Assembly (NCBI GenBank): GCA_022823225.1
Contig: JAJDXM010000009.1
Coordinates: 106,826-170,825 of the forward strand
Direction: 5' to 3'
Length of the DNA: 64,000 bases
DNA from: Gemmatimonadota bacterium
GTDB lineage: Bacteria; Gemmatimonadota; Gemmatimonadetes; Longimicrobiales; Gaopeijiaceae
Below are positions 8,819 to 16,909 of this stretch, piece after piece. The stretch's first letter is position 1. Each line of letters begins with the position of its first letter. Position numbers and translations under genes: made by a program. Below the pieces are notes generated by a model. It ran no database searches, was not told the DNA's origin, and saw only the letters and a list, made by a program, of their open reading frames with translations.

Positions 8819-9441
8819 GGGGCGCTCGGTCCACCGTCGTCCTGTTCGACCTGCTGTCCGCCCTCCTCGATTCCTGGACCCTCTGGAATGACCTCGCGGG
8901 GAGCGAGGAGCGAGGCCGCGTCTGGCGCCTCGAGTATCTGCGGCGCACCTACCGGACGGGCGCCTACGTGCCCTACCTGGACCTTGTGGCGGACTCGGCC
9001 GCAGCGGTGGGGCTGCCCCGCAGGCTCGCCGGGACGATGGAGGAGCGTTGGTACGAACTGGCCCCCTGGCCGGGCGCGGGACGTGTGCTCGGCGAAATGG
9101 CTCGCAGGAGGCCGCTGGGGGTCGTGACGAACTGCTCCGAGGAGCTGGGCCGCCGCGCCGCGGAACTGGTCGGCGCGCCGTTCGACACCGTGGTCACGGC
9201 CGAGTCCGCGGGCTGCTACAAGCCCGATCCGCGCATCTATCTGGCCGGAGTGAAGGCGCTCGGCGTTCGCGTCGAGGAAGTGCTGTTCGTGGCCGGGTCT
9301 CCCCTCGACGTGGAGGGCGCGACGGCCGTGGGAATGCCCGTGGTGTGGCACAATCCGGCGGAGCTGACGGGGGAGGGGGCCCGCCGGGCTGCCGCGGCGG
9401 TCATCGGGGATTTGACGGAACTGCCGCCGCTGCTTGTGTGA
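8815..9441 (+). CDS. HAD-superfamily hydrolase (haloacid-dehalogenase-like)
   Basis: 208-residue HAD hydrolase. Motif I is VVLFDLLSALLDS, with the Asp nucleophile but no second Asp two residues later. That is the haloacid dehalogenase pattern rather than the phosphatase DxD pattern, so the enzyme may be a dehalogenase-like hydrolase or a divergent phosphatase. Motif II is VVTNCSEE, motif III is the Lys in CYKPDPRIY, and motif IV is replaced by VAGSPLDVEGA. GTG start at 8815 inside the GTGA overlap with the aldo/keto reductase-RidA gene, suggesting linked functions in small-metabolite repair or degradation (inference). Confidence 0.82.
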   Translation: MRGARSTVVLFDLLSALLDSWTLWNDLAGSEERGRVWRLEYLRRTYRTGAYVPYLDLVADSAAAVGLPRRLAGTMEERWYELAPWPGAGRVLGEMARRRPLGVVTNCSEELGRRAAELVGAPFDTVVTAESAGCYKPDPRIYLAGVKALGVRVEEVLFVAGSPLDVEGATAVGMPVVWHNPAELTGEGARRAAAAVIGDLTELPPLLV

Positions 9442-9570
9442 CGCCCCCCCGGGGAGCCCCGTGCGTCGCAAGCGCGGTGGATTGTCGAACGGCCCGTCCA
9501 CGGGGTTACATTGATTCGCCTGCGATCCGCCATTCGCGCGATCGCCGTTTCCAGCCCGAGGAAGGCCGAA

Positions 9571-10305
9571 ATGTCCCCTTGCCGTCGCTTCTTTACTCCG
9601 CCGCCACGCCCGGCCCGCAGCCTGTTGTCGGTTGTGGCCCTGACCGCGCCGCTCCTGGCGCTGCTCTCCGCCTGCGACCCTGGACCGTCTCCGGGAGCTG
9701 AAGTCGCCCTCGAGACGGATGTCCAGAAGGCCAGCTACTCGATCGGCCGGAACATGGCCGGTTCCCTCGAAGGGATCGTCGACCAGGTGGACCTGCCGGC
9801 GATCTTGAGGGGTGTATCGGACGGGCTCGCCGGCATCGAGCCGGCCCTGGCGCAGGAGGAGCTGGACGCCGCCGTGATCGCGTTTCAGCAGATGCTGATG
9901 GATGCGCAGGCCGCGGAGGCGGCGGCCACGCTTGCCCAGGGAGAGGCCTTCCTGGCGGAAAACGGAAACAGGGAGGGGGTCATGACAACCGCGTCGGGCC
10001 TCCAGTACGAGGTCCTGCAGGAAGGTGACGGCGCCAGCCCGGAAGCCGGCCAGCAGGTTCAGGTCCACTACCGCGGAACGCTTACCGACGGAACCGAGTT
10101 CGACTCCTCATTCGGAGGCGACCCCGCGTCCTTCGGCCTGAACGGTGTGATCGCCGGCTTTGGCGAAGCGATCATGCTGATGAGGGTTGGCGGCCGGGTG
10201 CGCGCCTACATCCCCAGCGCACTCGGGTACGGCGCCTCGGCGAGTTCCCGGATCCCCGCGAACTCGGTGCTCGTCTTCGAGATCGAGTTGCTGGGGGTCG
10301 GGTAG
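9571..10305 (+). CDS. FKBP-type peptidyl-prolyl cis-trans isomerase lipoprotein
   Basis: 244-residue envelope foldase. Signal peptide with lipobox LLSAC (Cys about residue 30), then an FkpA/Mip-like alpha-helical dimerisation region (about 40-135: KASYSIGRNMAGSL..., AEAAATLAQGEAFLAEN), then the FKBP domain (about 140-243) with VQVHYRGTLTDGTEFDSS, the GVIAGFGEA motif and YIPSALGYG. ATG 9571 is preceded by GAGGAAGG at good spacing; a TTG at 9511 is in frame but lacks a ribosome site. Ends with TAG. Role: folding of periplasmic proteins. Confidence 0.92.
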   Translation: MSPCRRFFTPPPRPARSLLSVVALTAPLLALLSACDPGPSPGAEVALETDVQKASYSIGRNMAGSLEGIVDQVDLPAILRGVSDGLAGIEPALAQEELDAAVIAFQQMLMDAQAAEAAATLAQGEAFLAENGNREGVMTTASGLQYEVLQEGDGASPEAGQQVQVHYRGTLTDGTEFDSSFGGDPASFGLNGVIAGFGEAIMLMRVGGRVRAYIPSALGYGASASSRIPANSVLVFEIELLGVG

Positions 10306-10336
10306 CAGACCGCCGGACTTCCGAGCCGCCCGCCGT

Positions 10337-11635
10337 TCAGGCCTGCCCGGACCGCTTCGCGAGACCGTACAGCGCTAGACCGGCCACGATCATCGCCAGC
10401 GCCGCAAGTGCCTCGGCGGGGCGGTCCAGCGCGATGTACACGAGCGTCCAGGAAGTCAGCCCGAGGTAGATCAACGGCGTGACGGGGAATCCCCACGCCC
10501 GGAACGGACGCTCCAGCGCCGGCTCGCGGATGCGCAGGACGAACACCCCGGCCACGGTGAAGAGACTGTTCAGCCCCAGGATGAACCCGGCGAAGACCAG
10601 GATCGTCTCGAACGAGGCCGTGACGATGAACCCGAGGGTGAGCGCGGCCTGTGTCAGCACGGCGGCCGCCGGGATGCCGTTGGCCTTCGTGCGGGCAAGG
10701 CGGCGGAGCGGGGGGTGGTCTTCGCCCATCACCTGAAGGACGCGCGGACCCGCCAACACCATCGCGCTGACGGTGGACACGAGCAGGACAGCGAGTGTGA
10801 CCCCCATGATCGCGGCCCCCGCCGGGCCGAAGAGGTGGGTGGCGGCCACGTAGCCGACTTCGATTCTGCCCTCCAGTTCGGCCATGGGCGCGGCGCGCAG
10901 GAACGCATGGTTGAGCGCCACGTAGAGCACGGTGACGAGCAGCGTGCCGCCGGCCAGGATGCGCGGAAGGGTGCGCTGCGGGTCGTCGACCTCGCCGGTC
11001 AGGTAGGTGGCGGCGTTCCAGCCGGTGTAGGCGTAGGAGACGTAGATGAGCGAGACCGCGAAGGCGCCGCCGAAGACGAGCCGGCCGTCGCCGGGGGCGG
11101 GGAGGAGCGCGACGGGCTCGGCCGGGTCGGCGAGGAGGGCGGCGGCGAGGCAGAAGGCGACGATCAGCACCACCTTGAGGGTCGTGAAGCCGCTCTGGAA
11201 GAGCCCGGAACTCCGGTGGCTGGTGATGTGCACGCCCGCCATCACGGCCACCAGGCCCGCGCCGAGCCAGGTGGGTGACAGTTCCGGGAAGACCGACGCG
11301 AGGTAGGTGCCGAAGGTGATGGCGGCCAGCGCGGTGGGGGCGGAGAACCCGACGGTTGCCGACACGCACCCCGAGACGAAGCCGGCGGCCGGGTGATAGA
11401 TGCGCCCCAGGAAGGTGTACTCGCCGCCGGAACGGGGGATCGCCGCGCCGAGTTCGGCGTAGCAGACGGCGCCGCAGAACGCACCCGCGCCGCCCACCAC
11501 CCACAGCAGCAGCAGAGGGAAGGTCGACTGGATGTCGAGGAGCTGAAAACCCAGGCTGGTGAAGACGCCGGTGCCGATCATGTTGGCCACGACGACCGAC
11601 GTGGCGGCGTAGGGTCCGTAGCGGCTTCGATGCAT
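10337..11635 (-). CDS. APC superfamily permease
   Basis: 432-residue amino acid permease with about 12 membrane segments. The first helix has NMIGTGVFTSLGFQ and the conserved loop is IPRSGGEYTFLGRIYHPAAGF, both standard for the APC family. Start is ATG 11635 (MHRSRYGPYAATS), since upstream residues in the open frame look non-coding. It diverges from the LOG-family gene with 27 bp between starts. Substrate unknown. It shares only family-level features with the permease at 3457. Confidence 0.88.
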   Translation of the reverse strand: MHRSRYGPYAATSVVVANMIGTGVFTSLGFQLLDIQSTFPLLLLWVVGGAGAFCGAVCYAELGAAIPRSGGEYTFLGRIYHPAAGFVSGCVSATVGFSAPTALAAITFGTYLASVFPELSPTWLGAGLVAVMAGVHITSHRSSGLFQSGFTTLKVVLIVAFCLAAALLADPAEPVALLPAPGDGRLVFGGAFAVSLIYVSYAYTGWNAATYLTGEVDDPQRTLPRILAGGTLLVTVLYVALNHAFLRAAPMAELEGRIEVGYVAATHLFGPAGAAIMGVTLAVLLVSTVSAMVLAGPRVLQVMGEDHPPLRRLARTKANGIPAAAVLTQAALTLGFIVTASFETILVFAGFILGLNSLFTVAGVFVLRIREPALERPFRAWGFPVTPLIYLGLTSWTLVYIALDRPAEALAALAMIVAGLALYGLAKRSGQA

Positions 11636-11662
11636 TGGCGTGGATCCGGCGGAGTCGCGAAG

Positions 11663-12268
11663 ATGAAGGATGACTGCTTCCCCGACGAATTCTATCCTGC
11701 TTTGACCCGGCTTCCCATTGTAGGCGTGATGGGGTCGGGCGTCCGGTCCCACGAGGAGTTGGCCGAACCGCTGGGCCGGCGGCTGGCGCGACTGGGCGTG
11801 CACCTGCTGACCGGGGGCGGGCGCGGGGTGATGGAGTCCGTGTCCCGGGCGTTTGCGTCGGTGGAGGATCGGGCGGGGCTGGTGATCGGCGTTCTGCCGC
11901 TGCACGGCGCCGATGCGGGAGAAGAGGCCGACCCCGGGTACCCGAACCGGTGGGTCGAGATCGTGGTGAGCACCCACCTGGGAAGGGAGGGAGCGAGCCC
12001 GGACTCCCGGAATCACGTCAACGTGCTCACTTCGGATGTCGTCGTGGCACTTCCGGGCAGCGCCGGCACGGCGTAGGAGGTGGCGCTGTCGGTGCGCTAC
12101 CGGCGCCCCGTCGTCCTCTTCGGCGATCTGGAGCGCGCCCGAGACCTGCCCCCCGAGGTCGCGACGGCGAAAACGGTGGACGAAGCCGTCGCGTTCGTGC
12201 AGCGGCACCTGGCGCGGAGTGCGGCGGCCGCCGAGCGCGGCGGGGGCTTCGGCCCCGCGCCAGAATGA
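11663..12268 (+). pseudogene. LOG/TIGR00725-family Rossmann protein interrupted by an in-frame TAG
   Basis: Reads as one LOG-like (lysine decarboxylase-like, cytokinin-riboside phosphoribohydrolase-related) protein of about 200 residues, except for a TAG at 12074-12076. The first part (MKDDCFPDEF..., GVMGSG, TGGGRGVMESV, VVALPGSAGTA) and the part after the stop (EVALSVRYRRPVVLFG, to a TGA at 12266) are in the same frame and continue the conserved PGGxGTxxEV motif, here PGSAGTA-stop-EV. The family's catalytic Glu lies after the stop, so the truncated product should be inactive. Its end overlaps the aminotransferase ATG (ATGA), showing former translational coupling. Confidence 0.75.
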
Positions 12269-13440
12269 CCCGCGGCGCGGGCGACCCCCGCCCCCACCCC
12301 CGCCTGCACGGCGTCGCCGGCTTCTCGATCGACCGCGTGGCGAGCGCGGCCGGGGCCGACCCCCGGATCCTGCGCCTCGAAAACCTCGACACGGACATCG
12401 CGCCCCCCGCGGCGGCCATCGCGGCGACGCGGGCCGCGCTTGGCGACGACGATGCCAACAGCTACCTGCCCTTCCTGGGGCGCGACGACCTGCGCGCCGC
12501 GGCCGCGGCCCACGTCACGCGGCTGAGCGGCGTCCCGTACGACCCGGCCACGCAGACGGTCATCACCGCCGGGGGCACCGAGGGGCTCTTCAACGCGCTG
12601 CTCGCGCTCATCGAGCCGGGCGACGAGGTGATCGTCACCGATCCGACCTACGCGGGCATGCTCCAGCGGGTGCGTCTGGCGGGCGGGGTGGCACGCTTCG
12701 TCCCGTTCGTCGTGCACGGCGGCCGCTGGACGCTGGACCTGCAGCGCTTCCGCGACGCGGTGACCGAGCGCACACGCGTCGTCTTCCTCATGAACCCGTC
12801 GATTCCGTCGGGGGCGGTGCTGTCGCGGGGGGACTGGGGAGAGGTTGCGCAGGTGTGCCAGCATCACGGCATCTGGCTGCTTTACAACGCGGCGATGGAG
12901 CGCATCCTGTACGGTGGCCGCCGCTACGTTCACCCGGCGGGCGTTGCGGGACTGGAGGACCTCACCGTGACGGTCGGCTCGGTGTCCAAGGAGTACCGCA
13001 TGATCGGGTGGCGGGTGGGGTGGGTGGTGGGTCCGCAGCGCGCGATCGACAGGATCGGCCTGGTCAGCATCTACAACGTCGTGACTCCGGTGGGGATCAC
13101 GCAGCCGGGCGCGGTCGCCGCGCTGACGGATCCGGATGGCGGGGGCGTGGCCGAGGCGGTCGCCAGGTGGGAGCGCAGGCGCGACACGGTGCAGGCCGAG
13201 CTGGCCGGGCTGCCCTTCGTGCCGTGCGACGGAGGGTGGTCGCTCCTGGTAGATACCGGGCGAATGGGCCACGACGCGGCCGCCGCTTCCGCAAGGTTGC
13301 TGGAGCGTGGGATGGTCGCCGCGACGCCGATGACGCACTGGGGGCGCGAGAACGCGGGGCAGTTCGTGCGGATCGTGTTCAGCAACGAGCCGGTGGAGAG
13401 GTTGCGGGGGCTGGGGGAGCGGGTCCGGCAGGCGATGTAA
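12265..13440 (+). CDS. Pyridoxal-phosphate aminotransferase class I/II-like
   Basis: 391-residue fold-type I aminotransferase-like protein. Visible landmarks: GGTEGLFNALLALIEPGDEV (cofactor phosphate region), NPSIPSGAVLS in place of NPxNPTG, the Schiff-base lysine in SVSKEYRMIGWRVGW, and the C-terminal substrate-carboxylate Arg in FVRIVFSNEP. The residue that normally holds the pyridine nitrogen (Asp in DExY) reads Asn in LLYNAAMERILYGG, an odd change that could alter the reaction. Start ATG 12265 overlaps the end of the broken LOG gene. Substrate unknown. Confidence 0.82.
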   Translation: MTRGAGDPRPHPRLHGVAGFSIDRVASAAGADPRILRLENLDTDIAPPAAAIAATRAALGDDDANSYLPFLGRDDLRAAAAAHVTRLSGVPYDPATQTVITAGGTEGLFNALLALIEPGDEVIVTDPTYAGMLQRVRLAGGVARFVPFVVHGGRWTLDLQRFRDAVTERTRVVFLMNPSIPSGAVLSRGDWGEVAQVCQHHGIWLLYNAAMERILYGGRRYVHPAGVAGLEDLTVTVGSVSKEYRMIGWRVGWVVGPQRAIDRIGLVSIYNVVTPVGITQPGAVAALTDPDGGGVAEAVARWERRRDTVQAELAGLPFVPCDGGWSLLVDTGRMGHDAAAASARLLERGMVAATPMTHWGRENAGQFVRIVFSNEPVERLRGLGERVRQAM

Positions 13441-13475
13441 AGATAACCTTACATAATGTCATGTAATCTTTACAT
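13435..13475. repeat. Four alternating ATGTAA/TTACAT half-sites between convergent genes
   Basis: ATGTAA at 13435-13440 (includes the aminotransferase stop), TTACAT 13449-13454, ATGTAA 13461-13466 and TTACAT 13470-13475 (includes the opposing stop). They form two successive perfect 6-bp hairpins with 8-nt and 3-nt loops. The AT-rich patch stands out in very GC-rich surroundings. It may be a bidirectional terminator or a protein-binding array. Confidence 0.5.
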
Positions 13476-14546
13476 GAATGGCTCTCTCCGCAGGACGCAC
13501 GATGGTTCCGGTCCGTCCTCCCCCCCCAACTCCCGCAGCCACGCCTCGACTGCGCGCTGGTAGTAGCTCGGGTTGAAGAGCGTCCAGTCGCCCAGCTCCT
13601 CGGGGATTTCGTAGGCTTCGGCCGCGTCCTGCGCGGTGACGCCGAGCCTTGACGCCTCCCGCGCCGCCGCCTCCACCGAGTCGATCAGCGCGGTGTAGGC
13701 CGCCATGGCGCCCCTGTCCGCCAGCGGACCGTGTCCCGGGACGAAGGTCGTCGCCGGAAGGCCTCCGAGGGCCCTCACCGAGCGCGACAAACGCGAGGGC
13801 ACCGCGTCGCGGTAGTTCGGGAACATCGCGTTCCACACCAGGTCGCCGCACCAGACCGGCCCCTCCCCCCCGTCCACCTCCACCGTCAGGTCGCTGGCGG
13901 TGTGGCCGGTGCGGGGCTGGACCGTGACCACGCGGTCCCCCAGGTCGAACTGCGCGGGCGCGTCCTCGGGCACGAACACGGCGTCGACCCAGGGCTGCAT
14001 GGCCCCCTCGTTGGTGACCGAGGTCAGGACGAGGTTGCGTGTGGTCTCGGTGGCGTGGATCGGCGGGGTGATGGCACCGCCGGACGCGAAGCCCGCCGAC
14101 CCCGCGGAATGGTCGCCGTGGTAGTGACTGACCACTGCGACCCCGGGCCAGCGCCCGGTCAACTCCCTGGCCTTTTCCGCCACCCACGCGGCCCCCTGCT
14201 CCGACGCGAAGGCTTCCACGACCAGCGTCTCGGCCGATCCGCCGATGATCCCGCCGTTGCAGACGGTCGTGTAGTCTCCTTCCAGCGGGGTCGAGATCAC
14301 CGCGAACATGCCGGGGCCGACTTCCTCGATGCGGGCCCAGGGTTCCTGTGCGACGACCCGGCCCGGGGCCGCACCGATCCCCGCCCGCGCGCGGCTTCCG
14401 GCGCCCGTGCCGGCCCAGCGCTCGCGCAATCGCGCCGGCAGAAGGGGGGCCGCCGAGGCCAGGTAGGTGGCGCACCCCCCGGCGGCGGCCAGACAGGAGG
14501 CGCCCCGCGCGGTGGCGGCGACGAAGCGGCGGCGGCTGATGCTCAT
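13470..14546 (-). CDS. Tat-exported metallo-beta-lactamase-fold hydrolase
   Basis: 358-residue periplasmic MBL-fold enzyme. The N-terminus has a twin-arginine signal (SRRRFVAATARGAS). The zinc-binding motif is HYHGDH near residue 135, with further ligands in RTGHTASD, CGDLVWN and PGHGPLAD, as in the cyclase/glyoxalase-like branch of the superfamily. Start ATG 14546 overlaps the stop of the ANKH-like transporter (ATGA), so the two are one operon and may share a substrate, for example export followed by hydrolysis (inference). Specific substrate unknown. Confidence 0.85.
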   Translation of the reverse strand: MSISRRRFVAATARGASCLAAAGGCATYLASAAPLLPARLRERWAGTGAGSRARAGIGAAPGRVVAQEPWARIEEVGPGMFAVISTPLEGDYTTVCNGGIIGGSAETLVVEAFASEQGAAWVAEKARELTGRWPGVAVVSHYHGDHSAGSAGFASGGAITPPIHATETTRNLVLTSVTNEGAMQPWVDAVFVPEDAPAQFDLGDRVVTVQPRTGHTASDLTVEVDGGEGPVWCGDLVWNAMFPNYRDAVPSRLSRSVRALGGLPATTFVPGHGPLADRGAMAAYTALIDSVEAAAREASRLGVTAQDAAEAYEIPEELGDWTLFNPSYYQRAVEAWLRELGGEDGPEPSCVLRREPFM

Positions 14547-15847
14547 CGTGAATCGGCCCGGTGCAGGTAGAGGTTCGACAGGAAGCGCCCTCCCAGGAAG
14601 GCGGCGAAGGCGGCGGTGGCGCCGACCCAGCCCAGGCCCCAGGCCAGGACGGCGAAGATCGCCACGATGCCGGCGACCCCGAGCGACGTGGCCATGGTGA
14701 TGGCCTTGGTCCGGCGCTGCATCACCATAACCGCGCTCTGGCAGGCCAGCCAGACCGACAGCGCCGGCAGCGGGATGAGCAGCGCGGCGGGGGTCCTCGC
14801 GTACTCCTGCAACTCGGGGGTCAGCGCCGACACCGTTCCGAACCAGACGTCGAAGAGCGGCGTCACGGCGAAGAGCGCGTAGCCCACCGAACTGGCGATC
14901 GCGAGGCCGGCCGCGAAACGGGTGACGGCGCGCCGGTGCTCGAAGTCCTTTCCCATGAGGGCGATTGCGGCCTCCTGGTAGCTGAGCCCCACGGCGCGAA
15001 AGAGGAAAGAGAGCGAGTGGACGACTGGCAGCACCGCGAGTGATTCCAGCGGTGCGCGGGCCCGTCCCACCAGGAAGGTGAGCACCGGGTGCGTGGCCAG
15101 CGCCACCAGCGAGGTCAGGGCGAGCGGGTAGTAGAACGCGCCGATCGCCGAGTAGCTCAGCGGTGCCACGCCGCTTTCGGCCGGGGTCCTCGCGAGGATC
15201 CGGCGGATCGCGCCGGCCCCCATCAGCCGTGCAGCGAGCGCCTCGGAGCAGACCCCCACGGTAAGGGCGGTCGCCCCGACCCAAGCCCCGTGCAACTCCG
15301 AGAAGGCGGCGAGCGCCACGGCCGTGCCCGCCATCGCCGCGAGCCGGCAGGCCGTGCCCGCCGCGACCTGGCGCGTCTTGCCCGAGATGATCATCACGCC
15401 GTGAATGAAGCGCCGGTACCCGATCGCCGCGGGCCACGGGAGGAAGATCCACAGCGCTCCGTAGACGATGTCCGCCACGTCGCGAGGCAGCCCCAGGAGT
15501 CCCAGCATCAGCGGCTCGAAGACGGCGGGGATCAGGAGCGCGCAGAGGAGCAGCGTGGCGAGGAGGTTGAGGCCGTGGGTGAAGAGGCGAAGGCGGCGAT
15601 AGCTGTGGCCGTCGCGGACCAGGGCCGTCGCCGCGGTCATCAGCATGATCACCGGCGCCTCGACCAGGATCGCGATCGCGAACCCCACCCCGTGCGCGGC
15701 CAGGTTCAGCTTGGGCTCGGCCAGCCGGGCGATGGTCGCGGCCAGCAGCGGACCCTCGAAGGCCATCATGACCCAGGTCGCGGCCAGCGGGGACCAGAAG
15801 CGGGCGATGTGGCCGGGCGTGAGCGTCCGGCCGGGGGCGGGGTTCAT
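14543..15847 (-). CDS. ANKH-like (progressive ankylosis) membrane transporter, MOP superfamily
   Basis: 434-residue multi-pass membrane protein with about 12 hydrophobic helices. The N-terminal region FWSPLAATWVMMAFEGPLLAA, then APVIMLMTAATALVRD and the later SLSFLFRAVGLSYQEAAIALMG, match the pattern I associate with bacterial homologues of animal ANKH, related to MATE transporters. ANKH exports ATP, citrate or pyrophosphate in animals; the bacterial substrate is not known. Start ATG 15847. The stop overlaps the start of the downstream MBL-fold hydrolase. It diverges from the FkbM methyltransferase gene. Confidence 0.65.
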   Translation of the reverse strand: MNPAPGRTLTPGHIARFWSPLAATWVMMAFEGPLLAATIARLAEPKLNLAAHGVGFAIAILVEAPVIMLMTAATALVRDGHSYRRLRLFTHGLNLLATLLLCALLIPAVFEPLMLGLLGLPRDVADIVYGALWIFLPWPAAIGYRRFIHGVMIISGKTRQVAAGTACRLAAMAGTAVALAAFSELHGAWVGATALTVGVCSEALAARLMGAGAIRRILARTPAESGVAPLSYSAIGAFYYPLALTSLVALATHPVLTFLVGRARAPLESLAVLPVVHSLSFLFRAVGLSYQEAAIALMGKDFEHRRAVTRFAAGLAIASSVGYALFAVTPLFDVWFGTVSALTPELQEYARTPAALLIPLPALSVWLACQSAVMVMQRRTKAITMATSLGVAGIVAIFAVLAWGLGWVGATAAFAAFLGGRFLSNLYLHRADSR

Positions 15848-15969
15848 TGGCGGTTTCCGTGGGAAGAAGAGCGACAGGTACGATAACTTCAGTGCCAAGG
15901 GGGAGCCCGTCCGGCGTCGCTGCACGGTTTTGTTCCCCGTCTGCCATGGTACGCCAAGGCCGAACGCCG

Positions 15970-16896
15970 ATGACCGATCCCGACAGGTTCAGCGATTCCA
16001 GCCCCTGGGGCGCGCTGCGTCCACGCGGCTGGGGCGGACTCTGGCTGAAGGTAGCCCGCAGCTTTCCCGGCGGATGGCCGTGGAGCCGTCTCGCACTGCT
16101 GGCGCGCCGCGTCTCGCGCCGCGCGCTGTCGGGGCCCGTCGACACGCGCGTCTGGGGCTTGAGGCTTCGCTTCTTTCCGGACCGCTCGGTATCCGAAGCT
16201 CGGATCCTCTTCCTGCCGCGATCATGGGACCGTGCGGAGCGGCGCCTGCTCGGCGAGTGGGCTGCGGCGCCGGGATTCACCTTCGTTGACGTCGGCGCGA
16301 ATGTGGGAGGGTACGCCTTCTGGGTTCTGTCGCGGCTGGGCGATTCCGGGCGCATCGTCGCGGTGGAGCCCAATCCCCCGCTGGCGCGCCAGTTGCGCTA
16401 CAACGTTCGCCAGAACGGCGCGGGCGATCGCGTCCGGGTGGTGGATGCGGCGGTGGGGGCGGAGCGAGGGGCTGGGAGGCTCGCGGTCGGGTCGCGCAAC
16501 TCGGGGGAGAATCGGCTGCTTGGGGCCGCGGAAGCGTCGGCGGGCGGCGGCGTACCCGTGCGCGTCCTGACGCTGGCCGACGTCGTCGAACAAGCCGGAC
16601 TCGACCGGATCGACTGCTTGAAGGTCGACGTCGAGGGGCGCGAAGCCGAGGTCATCCAGCCGTACCTGACCACGGAGCCGCGCGAGGCGTGGCCGAGGTA
16701 TCTGATCGTCGAGTTGAAGGAGCCGTCCGCCGGCGGGCCCCTTCGCGGAGCGGCCGAGCCGCCTGCCGCGCGGGCCGGCGCCGCGAGTCAGCCGGACGCC
16801 CGAGTGAGTCCGGCAGCCCTCGAGGAATGGCTCACCGCCCGGGGATACGCGCGCGTGCTGCGCACGAAGCTCAACGGACTCTTTCGGCTGGCGTGA
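15970..16896 (+). CDS. FkbM-family SAM-dependent methyltransferase
   Basis: 308-residue methyltransferase of the FkbM family. Motif I is FVDVGANVGGYAFW; the acidic end of strand 2 is VAVEPNPPLARQLRYN; and LDRIDCLKVDVEGREAEVI is the family's characteristic late motif. Such enzymes methylate sugar or polyketide hydroxyls. The N-terminal 85 residues are basic and variable. Start chosen at ATG 15970 (MTDPDRF); ATGs at 15847 and 15946 are in frame, but their extra residues look non-coding. It is followed 13 bp later by a GNAT gene. Confidence 0.85.
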   Translation: MTDPDRFSDSSPWGALRPRGWGGLWLKVARSFPGGWPWSRLALLARRVSRRALSGPVDTRVWGLRLRFFPDRSVSEARILFLPRSWDRAERRLLGEWAAAPGFTFVDVGANVGGYAFWVLSRLGDSGRIVAVEPNPPLARQLRYNVRQNGAGDRVRVVDAAVGAERGAGRLAVGSRNSGENRLLGAAEASAGGGVPVRVLTLADVVEQAGLDRIDCLKVDVEGREAEVIQPYLTTEPREAWPRYLIVELKEPSAGGPLRGAAEPPAARAGAASQPDARVSPAALEEWLTARGYARVLRTKLNGLFRLA

Positions 16897-16909
16897 GCGA
16901 AGGACCGGA

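Noticed and set aside
12050..12270. Stop-codon recoding (TAG as sense) in this organism
   Set aside because: TAG ends several otherwise normal genes at the expected C-terminus in this window, so a general TAG reassignment does not fit.
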